Shown here piece after piece: positions 15,910 to 24,102 of a stretch of 32,072 bases of DNA. Below the pieces are notes generated by a model. It had not been told where the DNA came from and searched no databases. It saw only the letters and a program-made list of their open reading frames with translations. Each line of letters begins with the position of its first letter. Within the stretch, counting starts at the first letter, position 1. This DNA comes from a bacterium (lineage in GTDB: Bacteria; CLD3; SB21): the NCBI GenBank assembly GCA_016788215.1, contig JAEUSJ010000013.1, forward strand, positions 1 through 32,072, written 5' to 3'. A program made the position numbers and the translations under genes.

Positions 15910-18900
15910 TTATATTTTTTCTAGTGTTTTTTCGTCCGTGAAAATCAAATATTTTTCGACTGAGGAATAGCCCATACGATGAATTGCTTCGGCGTATTGA
16001 TTAAGTTGAATAACATAATTTTCATTTTGCATTTGTCCGGTTTTATAATCAATGACAATGGCGTCCTTGTTCTTAAGAATAACCCGGTCAATACGCAGCA
16101 TTTGCTTTTCGGCCAAAAATACTTCCGCTTCGGTTTTTACTGTGAGTCCGGGTTCAAAAAAAGGCCTGATGTTATCTTGACCTAAAAGTGAAGTTAGGTT
16201 TTGTTCTAACCGCAAGCTAAGCTCGGAATTAATCCATCCGGTTATTTCAAGTTCCTTAACGGCGTTATGAATATCTCCGACGGTAATAATTTTTGACAGA
16301 GCGGCATGGACAATATTACCCCACTCTGTTTTGCTTATTTCTGTCTGAGGCCAAAATTCGCTCGCCGTTTGTTTAATCCTTATTCTTGGTCGCCAGGAGA
16401 TTGAAGCAGGAGATGTGATAATATACTCGGATACCGTGTTTCGTGATTCCGGCTTTATGTGCGGTGCCTCGTCGCCAAAGTCATAAAATGTCGTATTAAT
16501 ATCCCATCGCGATATAGACTGCAGAAAATGAATAAATAGCGCATTTATTGAATGATTATTGTCGGGCACCTTCCGAACCCCGCTGCAAAATATATGAAGA
16601 CGCTGCTTTGCGCGTGTGGTGGCAACGTACAATAAGTTCAGATTATCTAGAAACGATTTCCGGACTTCTTCCTCAAATCTTTCTGCAAAATCAGTATACT
16701 TAAGATCTTTCTGACAAGCGACCAACGCATGTTCCAAGTCCGGGGCAAACGGAAGATCGGGTGAGATCCAAATTTCGTCTTTCGTGTTTTCAATTTTCCA
16801 ATCGGCTTTTGGAATAATGACTACGGGAAATTCAAGTCCTTTGGATTTATGAATCGTAAGAACGTGGACCGCATCGATTCCAAATGGCAGCGTGACGGAA
16901 TAACGGGCTTTGTTTTCTTCCCACCAGCCTAAAAAACTATCAATTGAATTGCCTTCCCGGATGGAATACAAAAGCACCACATCCAAGAAATGCTGAACAA
17001 AAAGGTTAGCCTCGCGATTTAATGAAAACGTCGATATTATCGTTTCAGCGATTTCATAGAGAGAAAGGAACGACAGGCTTCTGAAATAGATACTGAAGCC
17101 ATAGGATTCTATTTTTTTGAAAAAATAATCCGGTTCTTTTATTCCAGCAAATGAGTCGTCTAAGACGGCATCCGGGAATCCGGATTGTTCATGCAGATAA
17201 TGGAGTATCTCTGCTTTTGCAATGACGTTGGATGAATTAGTTAGGTGTTGAAATACGGAAACGATAAAACGGACGTCGGAAGATTTGTGAATAAGCACGG
17301 ACTCCGCCGAAACAACAGGAATTCCGTTTTGCATCAAAAAGCCCGCAATGGCTATCGCATCGTTATTCGATCTGGTAAGTATAGCGATTTCGTTTTTCGA
17401 AAACCCTTCTTCACGAAGCGATTCAATCAGGGACATGGTCTTGTCCAAAACATTCTTATTAAATGTATTTTCCTTATCCGGCTCAAGAAAATCTATAGTA
17501 ATGTATCCGCCTGTGTTTTCCGCAAGATGCTGTTGCGAGTGTTTACTATAAATTCCCTTATTGGATAGTTCAGGCAATTGGGAAAGAAACTCATACAACG
17601 CATTGTTAAAATTCACAATATTTTTTGAACTGCGGAAGTTAACTTCTAACAATCTGATATCATGATGCCGTATCAGCGACGCCTCAAATTCAGACACCGT
17701 CGGGTTATCGTCTTCATTACGTAGCTTAGGCAAGAGGGCGAATTGTTCAACATCCCCGTTTCTAAACCGATAGACGGCTTGTTTTCCATCACCTGCAACC
17801 ACGTTTAAATGGCCGGCTGCCATTGAATTATCGACCAATGGAAGCAGGTTAGACCACTGAAGAAGGGAGGTGTCTTGAAATTCATCGATCAGGTAATGTT
17901 CATATTTTTCACCGATGCGTTCGTAAATAAAAGGAATGGATTCCTGCGAAACCACTTTATGAACCCGTCTGTTGAACTCAGAAATTAAAATAATATTCTT
18001 CTCCTGCTTTACTTGCGCAAGCAGATCATTAATTTGATTCAAAACGCTTAAAGAATAAATACGCTGAAGGATAACTCGGGATAGTACATAGTTATTGAGA
18101 TTTTGTGCGACAATATGCTGAATAGATTTGAAATATTCTGTCAATTGCGGTTTGATAGATTCGATTTTTCTCCGATCATTTTCCTGAATTTGTCGGGTAT
18201 ACCATTTATGAGTCTCGATTGACTCTTTGGCATAACGGTTTGGGAATAAATGATCGACTGCAAAATCAGATTCCAATTTCCGAAAATAGCCTGCAATGCC
18301 TTTGCTGCGCTGATAAAAATCCATTTCCGATAGTCCGTTTTGATCGATAAGCTGTACAGCATTGGTCGCTATCGCATTAATTTGCGAGTCGATCTGTCTT
18401 GTAAAGGAAAAAAGCTGTTTACGGACACGTTCAAATATTTCCAGATCCATGTTGTTCAAACTATCGAGGTGCTGTATACTCTCATCGTCTAATAATGATT
18501 TGGCCAGTTTGTTAAGAGGATTTTCGATATGCCAATCTTTCTCATCCTCGGTTTGGCTTTCGACAAATCCGATGAGTGAACGCGTTAGCGGTTCGTTTTT
18601 CCCGACTGAGTCGATCAATAGATCTACAGTTTCCGACAGGATGTGTATCTCTTCGGTTTCAACTTCGAAATTCCACGACAACTTCAGGTCGCGGGCAAAA
18701 TGTCGAACTATGTTATGAACAAAACTATCAATGGTACTGACCGCAAAATCGGAATAGTTATGCAGGATATTTTGTAAAACACGATCGGAAGAGATCACGA
18801 TTTGTTCATCGGTAAGTCCGGTTTCCTTCTGCAAGTCTTGAGATAACGCGGCGGATAGCTTATCCGACGATCGGGAAGAAATGGCTGCCATTGCGTTTAT

Positions 18901-19092
18901 AATACGCGTTTTCATTTCTTCAGCCGCTTTGTTCGTAAAGGTGACGGCAAGGATACGGCGAAAGTTTTCGTCCGATGTCAATGCGATTTTGAGATACTCT
19001 TTGACCAGTGTATAAGTTTTGCCTGATCCGGCAGATGATTTATAAATTAAAAAAGGCATACGTTTGATATGAATGATATTGGTTTCAAGCAT
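15910..19092 (-). CDS. AddA-like UvrD/RecB-family helicase-nuclease
   Basis: ATP-driven 3'-5' helicase with a C-terminal nuclease, expected to process double-strand breaks for RecA. The 1060 residues carry the SF1 motifs in order: Walker A SSAGSGKT (19-26), AVTFTNKAAEEMKTR (motif Ia), LIDEFQDTSLLQW (motif II), VVAGDGKQAVYRFRNGD (III), EVNFRSSKNIV (IV), VHVLTIHKSKGLEFPVV (V) and LLYVATTRAKQRLHI (VI). The nuclease signature VIDYKTGQ lies at 1013-1020. Start choice is uncertain: ATG at 19092 or the Met at residue 12; neither has a good ribosome site. It heads the addA-addB-dgt-DUF2130-hflX run. It is probably the active motor of the pair. Confidence 0.93.
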   Translation of the reverse strand: MLETNIIHIKRMPFLIYKSSAGSGKTYTLVKEYLKIALTSDENFRRILAVTFTNKAAEEMKTRIINAMAAISSRSSDKLSAALSQDLQKETGLTDEQIVISSDRVLQNILHNYSDFAVSTIDSFVHNIVRHFARDLKLSWNFEVETEEIHILSETVDLLIDSVGKNEPLTRSLIGFVESQTEDEKDWHIENPLNKLAKSLLDDESIQHLDSLNNMDLEIFERVRKQLFSFTRQIDSQINAIATNAVQLIDQNGLSEMDFYQRSKGIAGYFRKLESDFAVDHLFPNRYAKESIETHKWYTRQIQENDRRKIESIKPQLTEYFKSIQHIVAQNLNNYVLSRVILQRIYSLSVLNQINDLLAQVKQEKNIILISEFNRRVHKVVSQESIPFIYERIGEKYEHYLIDEFQDTSLLQWSNLLPLVDNSMAAGHLNVVAGDGKQAVYRFRNGDVEQFALLPKLRNEDDNPTVSEFEASLIRHHDIRLLEVNFRSSKNIVNFNNALYEFLSQLPELSNKGIYSKHSQQHLAENTGGYITIDFLEPDKENTFNKNVLDKTMSLIESLREEGFSKNEIAILTRSNNDAIAIAGFLMQNGIPVVSAESVLIHKSSDVRFIVSVFQHLTNSSNVIAKAEILHYLHEQSGFPDAVLDDSFAGIKEPDYFFKKIESYGFSIYFRSLSFLSLYEIAETIISTFSLNREANLFVQHFLDVVLLYSIREGNSIDSFLGWWEENKARYSVTLPFGIDAVHVLTIHKSKGLEFPVVIIPKADWKIENTKDEIWISPDLPFAPDLEHALVACQKDLKYTDFAERFEEEVRKSFLDNLNLLYVATTRAKQRLHIFCSGVRKVPDNNHSINALFIHFLQSISRWDINTTFYDFGDEAPHIKPESRNTVSEYIITSPASISWRPRIRIKQTASEFWPQTEISKTEWGNIVHAALSKIITVGDIHNAVKELEITGWINSELSLRLEQNLTSLLGQDNIRPFFEPGLTVKTEAEVFLAEKQMLRIDRVILKNKDAIVIDYKTGQMQNENYVIQLNQYAEAIHRMGYSSVEKYLIFTDEKTLEKI

Positions 19093-19213
19093 ATATAAAA
19101 AAGTTTAACCATAAAACATATAAAAAAGTCAACCCTCGGGTCGCAGTTTTTATGTGGAATATTAGATAAAAAATTCCGATCATGTTAAAAATTCGAAATA
19201 AGTTTTACTATTC

Positions 19214-20023
19214 ATGGCTAAGTCTTCCGCAAAAAAAGCTTCAAAGATCACCATGGCGCGAAAGTCTGATGAAAATGATGCGATGAAGCAGTTTATACAA
19301 TTTATGGGCTGGCTGAAAGAAGATCGGACACTCAATGCCCGGAAAAAGGTAAATGACGAACTCCAGGAAGGTATTCGGCAGCTTGAGTGGGCTGTGTTGA
19401 AACTTGAAGCAGAGGAAAAAGGGGCGCTGACGTCGCTCAATCTTCAGTGGCATGAAAAACGCCTCAAAGCGGCTTCGTTAACAGATCTCGAAAAAGAATT
19501 AAAAGAGTTTACGCGCCAGTACCATAAATTGAAGAATCTTGAAAACCAACAGATGCAGATTACCGAAAAAGGTATGTATGAAAAAGCGGCAGTTGAACGA
19601 ATGGAATATGAGATCACATCACTGACTCGCGATCCGGATTTGATCAACGAGTTGAAAAGTGCATTGGAACTGAAAAAAACGGAAATCCAATCATTGCGAA
19701 ATGAGTATCTTCTCATTGAAGACCAGATTAAAAAACTGGAAGTTATTCCCAAACAAATGGCAACATTGGAATTGCTGATAGCCGATGCAAAAAGGGCGGA
19801 ACACGACAGCCAGACGCTACAGGAAGAAATTGAAAAAATAAAAAACCAACTATCTAAACAATCGTTTGCCAAACGAGAGCTTATGGCGATAGAGGATATG
19901 AAACGACAGATTAGTGCCAGTAACTACGATGCCGCACGTCACAGGGAAGTGAAGCAACTTATAGATCGGTACCTGGAGTTTGAATTGCCTGTATGGCTCA
20001 AAGAAGCCGGGCTTATTGAGTAA
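19214..20023 (+). CDS. Coiled-coil protein of unknown function, first gene before lolC
   Basis: Not recognised. A 269-residue soluble protein, without signal peptide or membrane helix. The N-terminus is rich in Lys and Ser, and residues about 45-250 are mostly charged helices with heptad-like spacing (LEKELKEFTRQYHKLKNLEN; later QTLQEEIEKIKNQL), indicating long coiled coils. It ends nine bases before the first Lol permease gene, so co-transcription is likely; whether it takes part in lipoprotein export is unknown. Two starts are possible, ATG at 19214 or at 19253; neither has a clear ribosome site. It starts opposite the addA-like gene across a 121-base gap. Confidence 0.85.
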   Translation: MAKSSAKKASKITMARKSDENDAMKQFIQFMGWLKEDRTLNARKKVNDELQEGIRQLEWAVLKLEAEEKGALTSLNLQWHEKRLKAASLTDLEKELKEFTRQYHKLKNLENQQMQITEKGMYEKAAVERMEYEITSLTRDPDLINELKSALELKKTEIQSLRNEYLLIEDQIKKLEVIPKQMATLELLIADAKRAEHDSQTLQEEIEKIKNQLSKQSFAKRELMAIEDMKRQISASNYDAARHREVKQLIDRYLEFELPVWLKEAGLIE

Positions 20024-20032
20024 CGGACATCA

Positions 20033-21274
20033 ATGTATTATCCATTTTTTATTTCGAAAAAATATCTGTGGGCAAAACGAAAAACGGGCTTCGTTTCTGT
20101 TATTGCATATATTTCTATTGCGGGCGTTGCTTTGGGTACGGCGGCTCTGATCATTACCATGTCCATTATTACCGGATTTGAGCGGGAACTGCGTTCCAAG
20201 TTCATTACGTTTGATTCTCATGTGCGTGTCAAAACGTTTGATGGAACGCCCTTAATTTCCGATTACGATGAGTTGGAATCAAAAATCCGAGCGGTTCCGG
20301 ATGTGAAAGGTGTTTCACCGTATGTGGAGAAAGAAGCGATGATACGGTCTAAACGCTCCACGGATGGAATCATTATAAAAGGTATTGACCAGGATAAAGT
20401 TGATCAGGCATTGGATATTCGCAGCGATGTAATCCTTTCCAAAAGTGAGAACAAAATAAATCTTAAAAGGAATACTCCGGGCGAGCTGCCCGGAGCTTTG
20501 ATGGGAAAAAAATTGGCGGACAAATTGTTCGTGTCTATTGGCGATAAGGTTACGGTTTTCAGCCTCCAAAACACATTAGCTTTCATAAAACAACCGAAAG
20601 TAAGCCAGTTTATTGTAACCGGGATTTATCGGAGCGGCCTTTCAGAATATGATAACGTGTATGTGTATATCGATATTACGGAAGCGCAGAAACTCTTTGA
20701 TTTCGGCAATTCCATAACCGGCGTCGAATTACGTCTAATGGATTTGTTTTTGGCGCAAGATGTGGGGAAAGAGTTGGGGGAGTTGCTGGGGTATCCGTTC
20801 TATGTGCGTACGTGGCTGGATATCCATCGAAATTTATTCGGATGGCTAGAGACAAATAACTTTATCATGATGATCATTTTTACGTTGATCATTATGGTTG
20901 CAGCGTTCAACATCATCGGAACTTTATTTATGATTGTTATTGAAAAAACTAAGGATATTGGCGTATTAAAATCTATGGGTGCCGGGGCCAACGGCATACG
21001 TAATATCTTCATCTTAGAAGGTTTTTGGATTGGACTGATCGGATCGGGCATCGGAAATATGCTCGCTCTTGCTTTGTGCTGGCTGCAATTAAAGTATAGG
21101 ATCATCTCTCTTAATTCCGATGTGTATTTTATGGACAGCGTTCCGATTGAAATGCGTTGGTATTATTTCTTGGGTATCACCGTTTTTTCAATCGGGCTGT
21201 GCGTGGCAGCCACGGTTTTTCCATCATATCGTGCGGCAAAATTAGACCCTGTCAATGCGATTAGGTACGAATAA
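20033..21274 (+). CDS. lolC: Lipoprotein-releasing ABC permease (LolC/LolE family), first copy
   Basis: Inner-membrane permease of the LolCDE complex, which detaches outer-membrane lipoproteins from the inner membrane and passes them to LolA. Its 413 residues show the family layout: one N-terminal membrane helix (about 20-42) followed by TGFERELRSKFITFDSHV, a large periplasmic domain, then three membrane helices in the last 140 residues. The loop VIEKTKDIGVLKSMGA (MacB/FtsX-type coupling region) precedes the last two helices, and it ends FPSYRAAKLDPVNAIRYE. Paralogous to the next gene. LolC versus LolE cannot be decided from sequence, so the symbol is provisional. Confidence 0.92.
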   Translation: MYYPFFISKKYLWAKRKTGFVSVIAYISIAGVALGTAALIITMSIITGFERELRSKFITFDSHVRVKTFDGTPLISDYDELESKIRAVPDVKGVSPYVEKEAMIRSKRSTDGIIIKGIDQDKVDQALDIRSDVILSKSENKINLKRNTPGELPGALMGKKLADKLFVSIGDKVTVFSLQNTLAFIKQPKVSQFIVTGIYRSGLSEYDNVYVYIDITEAQKLFDFGNSITGVELRLMDLFLAQDVGKELGELLGYPFYVRTWLDIHRNLFGWLETNNFIMMIIFTLIIMVAAFNIIGTLFMIVIEKTKDIGVLKSMGAGANGIRNIFILEGFWIGLIGSGIGNMLALALCWLQLKYRIISLNSDVYFMDSVPIEMRWYYFLGITVFSIGLCVAATVFPSYRAAKLDPVNAIRYE

Positions 21275-21291
21275 CCTCCAGAGGAACTAGT

Positions 21292-22512
21292 TTGAAGTTT
21301 GAGCATTTCGTAGCAAACAGATACCTGAAACCGCGCCGAGATAACCTCTATGTGACGTTGATCGGAGGAATTTCTGTCATCGGGGTAACCGTTGGCGTCA
21401 TGGCTATCGTCCTCGTCCTGTCTATTCTCAACGGGTTTGAGCGTGAGATTAAATCAAGGTTCATAGGTTTTGATTCACATATCAAGATTATGAAACCACA
21501 TGACGAGGGTATCACACGTTGGGATGACTTGGTTGACAGGATCCGTTCAGAAAAATCCGTGGTCGGAGTTTCGCCTTATGTTCTGCAAAAAGCGATGATC
21601 ACCAGTTCGTCCGGCAATCATGTGACGTTTGTAAAAGGAACCACAGAGGAAACAATCGTTCAGGTGACGACGTTAGGGAAAAGCATTCTGCATGGTAGCG
21701 TTGATTTTTCAAAGCAGGGCAGCGCTTTTAATGGTATGGTTGTAGGTTATAGTCTATCTCTCCAGCTGGATGTGAACGCCCTGGATACGTTGACGGTTAT
21801 CAGTCCCGCCGGAGTAACGAGTCCTTTCAGTATGCCGATCGCAAAACGATTCAGCGCATCGGGCATATTTAAGACGGATATGTATGAATACGATAATGCG
21901 TACGTATTTGTCGGTCTTAAGGATGCGCAAGACCTATTTGATATGGAGGATCAGATATCAGGAATAGATGTAACACTGGATCATATCGACAAATCATTTG
22001 AGGTGCGGGACAGATTAGCGGCGACGTTAGGAGAAAAATATGTAGTTGAAACCTGGTTTGATCAGCATAGCGATCTTTACAGCGCCATGAAAATTGAAAA
22101 ATGGGGATCGTTAGTGGTGCTGAGTCTCATCATTTTGGTTGCAGGTTTCAACATTGTCAGTACATTGATTATGGTCGTAATGCAGAAAACCGCGGAAATC
22201 GGCATATTAAAGTCGATGGGTGCAAGTTCAAAAATTATTTCTGGAATCTTTATGAGGCAGGGGTTAATGATAGGGAGTGTTGGAATATTGATGGGATGCT
22301 TGTTAGGCTACGGAATTTGTGTGATTCAAATACAATTTTCAGTTATCAAAATGCCGCAGGACATATTTTTTCTGGATGCATTACCTGTGGAACTAAAGTG
22401 GATAGATTTTTTTGCCATAGTGATCGTTGCGTTTTGTTTATGTCTTTTCTCCACCGTATATCCGGCACGTAAAGCGGCCAAACTATTGCCAGTAGAAGCG
22501 TTGCGATCATAA
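21292..22512 (+). CDS. lolE: Lipoprotein-releasing ABC permease (LolC/LolE family), second copy
   Basis: Partner of the preceding permease, 406 residues with the same one-plus-three membrane-helix layout. Shared blocks include NGFEREIKSRFIGFDSHIKI, GVSPYVLQKAMI, MYEYDNAYVFV and the coupling segment MQKTAEIGILKSMGAS; it ends YPARKAAKLLPVEALRS. The two genes look like an ancient tandem duplication forming a heterodimer. Translation starts at TTG (21292), with GAGGA six bases upstream; no ATG is suitably placed. It follows the first permease by 17 bases. The lolE label is by order only. Confidence 0.92.
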   Translation: MKFEHFVANRYLKPRRDNLYVTLIGGISVIGVTVGVMAIVLVLSILNGFEREIKSRFIGFDSHIKIMKPHDEGITRWDDLVDRIRSEKSVVGVSPYVLQKAMITSSSGNHVTFVKGTTEETIVQVTTLGKSILHGSVDFSKQGSAFNGMVVGYSLSLQLDVNALDTLTVISPAGVTSPFSMPIAKRFSASGIFKTDMYEYDNAYVFVGLKDAQDLFDMEDQISGIDVTLDHIDKSFEVRDRLAATLGEKYVVETWFDQHSDLYSAMKIEKWGSLVVLSLIILVAGFNIVSTLIMVVMQKTAEIGILKSMGASSKIISGIFMRQGLMIGSVGILMGCLLGYGICVIQIQFSVIKMPQDIFFLDALPVELKWIDFFAIVIVAFCLCLFSTVYPARKAAKLLPVEALRS

Positions 22513-22532
22513 ACTAATAAGGGGAATTATTC

Positions 22533-23393
22533 ATGAATTTCAAATCAGCCAAAGTTCACTTCTTTCTCATAGTTTTTCTGACTGGATTCCTGTCGTTTAA
22601 CGTCTATTCACAGAAAGCTAAATTCTACGTATTGGTTTATAAATATAAGGAAGGTGATAAATACCGGATAACGACCAGCACGTATAAAAATTTCGCAATG
22701 ACGGCCGGTGCGTTTACCAGAACTTTTTCGGGCGAAACGAGCTTCGATTTATTTCAGGAAATCGAAGGCGCGGACGATGAGGCGGCTGACATGAAAATCC
22801 GTATTGAGCTCACGCGTCAAACAGAAAACGGAAAGAATTTGACATATAAACTTTCCCATGTGTTTAAAGGCGACGAGTTTAGATTAACCTTCGACCGGTT
22901 CGGAAAGATTTTGCCCAAATCGGTGCAATACCAGTACTCGGATAGTCAGCGTGTGCATCAATCGGAAAATTTATCCCTCTTGCGTAATATTTTTATTCCG
23001 CTACCGGATCGAGCATTAAAAGCCGGGGACACATGGGATGTTACGGAAGTTTTCGAAGCCGAACAGTTGGCTGCGCTGGCAGGCTCATCATATGGGATAA
23101 AAAGGCCGGATGTACGCGGCCTGTATACGTTTGAAAGCGTAGATGAGGGTGTCGCCAAAATAGTTTTGCATCTTGAGGTTTCTGGAAACGGGAAATTAGA
23201 TGAATTGAAGGATAGTCCGGAACTTGATTTCTTATTACAAATCGAGGGAGTTTTCTATTTCGAAGTCGCACAGGGAAAAATCGTAAGCGGAAGTATTACA
23301 ACGGAAGCAGTTGGTGTGACAAGTATGGGAGATACAAACATTGACTTTAAGGGTTCGCTCGTGTCGACTTTCACTATAGAAAAATATAAATAG
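22533..23393 (+). CDS. Secreted protein of unknown function inside the lol cluster
   Basis: Not assigned to a named family with certainty; it resembles the DUF6263-like secreted proteins common in the FCB group. The 286 residues begin with a signal peptide (hydrophobic 9-23, cleavage near VYSQ) without a lipobox Cys, so it is periplasmic or surface-exposed. The rest is predicted beta-rich, with phrases such as YKYKEGDKYRI, LTFDRFGKIL, LPDRALKAGDTWDVTE and TFTIEKYK at the C-terminus. A strong AAGGGGAA ribosome site precedes the ATG. It lies between the two permeases and lolD with gaps of 20 and 12 bases, so it may be an accessory or a cargo of lipoprotein transport; this is inference from position. 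Confidence 0.87.
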   Translation: MNFKSAKVHFFLIVFLTGFLSFNVYSQKAKFYVLVYKYKEGDKYRITTSTYKNFAMTAGAFTRTFSGETSFDLFQEIEGADDEAADMKIRIELTRQTENGKNLTYKLSHVFKGDEFRLTFDRFGKILPKSVQYQYSDSQRVHQSENLSLLRNIFIPLPDRALKAGDTWDVTEVFEAEQLAALAGSSYGIKRPDVRGLYTFESVDEGVAKIVLHLEVSGNGKLDELKDSPELDFLLQIEGVFYFEVAQGKIVSGSITTEAVGVTSMGDTNIDFKGSLVSTFTIEKYK

Positions 23394-23405
23394 GACTTTG
23401 CAAAC

Positions 23406-24098
23406 ATGAATGCTGAATATATTGTTAAAGCGGATCAACTCACGAAATCATACGTTATGGCAAAGGGCGAATTGCCTGTTCTAAAGGGCATTACTCTGAA
23501 CATACAAGCAGGTGAAATATTATCTATTGTTGGCCCGTCCGGCGTCGGGAAAAGCACTTTACTTCATATTTTGGGAGCGTTAGACAGACCGAGCGAGGGT
23601 AGGGTGACGGTAGACGGTATCGCGGCGCATGAATTATCAGAGGAAAAAATGGCGCAATTTCGAAACGAAAAGATCGGTTTTGTTTTTCAGTTTCATCATT
23701 TATTGCCGGAATTTACAGCACTTGAAAATGTGCTGATGCCCTCGCTCATAGCGGGAAAATCGATTGATCAGTCAAGAAAGCGCGGCGAAGAACTTCTGAA
23801 AAATGTCGGTTTATCGGGCCGTATGAGTCATCGTCCGAATGAACTGTCCGGAGGGGAGCAGCAGCGAGTCGCAGTTGCAAGAGCTTTAATGAATAATCCA
23901 AAGCTGATCCTTGCGGACGAACCATCCGGCAATCTCGACAGAGAATCGAGCGAAAGCCTTCACGATCTTTTGTTTCAATTATGTGAGGAGAAGAATCAAA
24001 CCTTTGTTATCGTAACGCATAACGAAAAGTTAGCCGCACGCTCCCATCGTACAATAACCATGTTTGACGGTAAAATTAGTTCGGACACACACAGGTAG
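23406..24098 (+). CDS. lolD: Lipoprotein-releasing ABC transporter ATPase LolD
   Basis: Cytoplasmic ATPase that drives the LolC/LolE permeases. The 230 residues contain Walker [10 protein letters not shown] (43-51), the Q-loop Gln95 in [18 protein letters not shown] (the FQFHHLL variant is characteristic of LolD), ABC signature LSGGEQQ (147-153), Walker B LILADEP (167-173), the D-loop SGNLD and switch His205. All catalytic residues are present. It follows the unknown secreted gene by 12 bases and precedes the BatA-like gene by four. Confidence 0.95.
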   Translation: MNAEYIVKADQLTKSYVMAKGELPVLKGITLNIQAGEILSIVGPSGVGKSTLLHILGALDRPSEGRVTVDGIAAHELSEEKMAQFRNEKIGFVFQFHHLLPEFTALENVLMPSLIAGKSIDQSRKRGEELLKNVGLSGRMSHRPNELSGGEQQRVAVARALMNNPKLILADEPSGNLDRESSESLHDLLFQLCEEKNQTFVIVTHNEKLAARSHRTITMFDGKISSDTHR

Positions 24099-24102
24099 AA
24101 CT

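Noticed and set aside
19105-19133. Promoter for the addA-like gene with TTGACT at 19133-19128 (minus strand)
   Set aside because: No acceptable -10 box lies 16-18 bases downstream; candidates at other spacings (TATGGT, TAAACT) do not fit.
19444-19872. 142-codon minus-strand frame
   Set aside because: Antisense to the coiled-coil gene; the hydrophobic, Ser/Phe-rich product is what the reverse of a Lys/Glu-rich gene gives.
22101-22472. 123-codon plus-strand frame inside the second Lol permease
   Set aside because: Out-of-frame shadow of a well-supported membrane protein; Cys- and His-rich without a pattern.
24064-24102. Longer N-terminus of the BatA-like protein
   Set aside because: It would overlap the end of lolD and add residues before the standard BatA start; ATG 24103 has AGG upstream and gives the family N-terminus.
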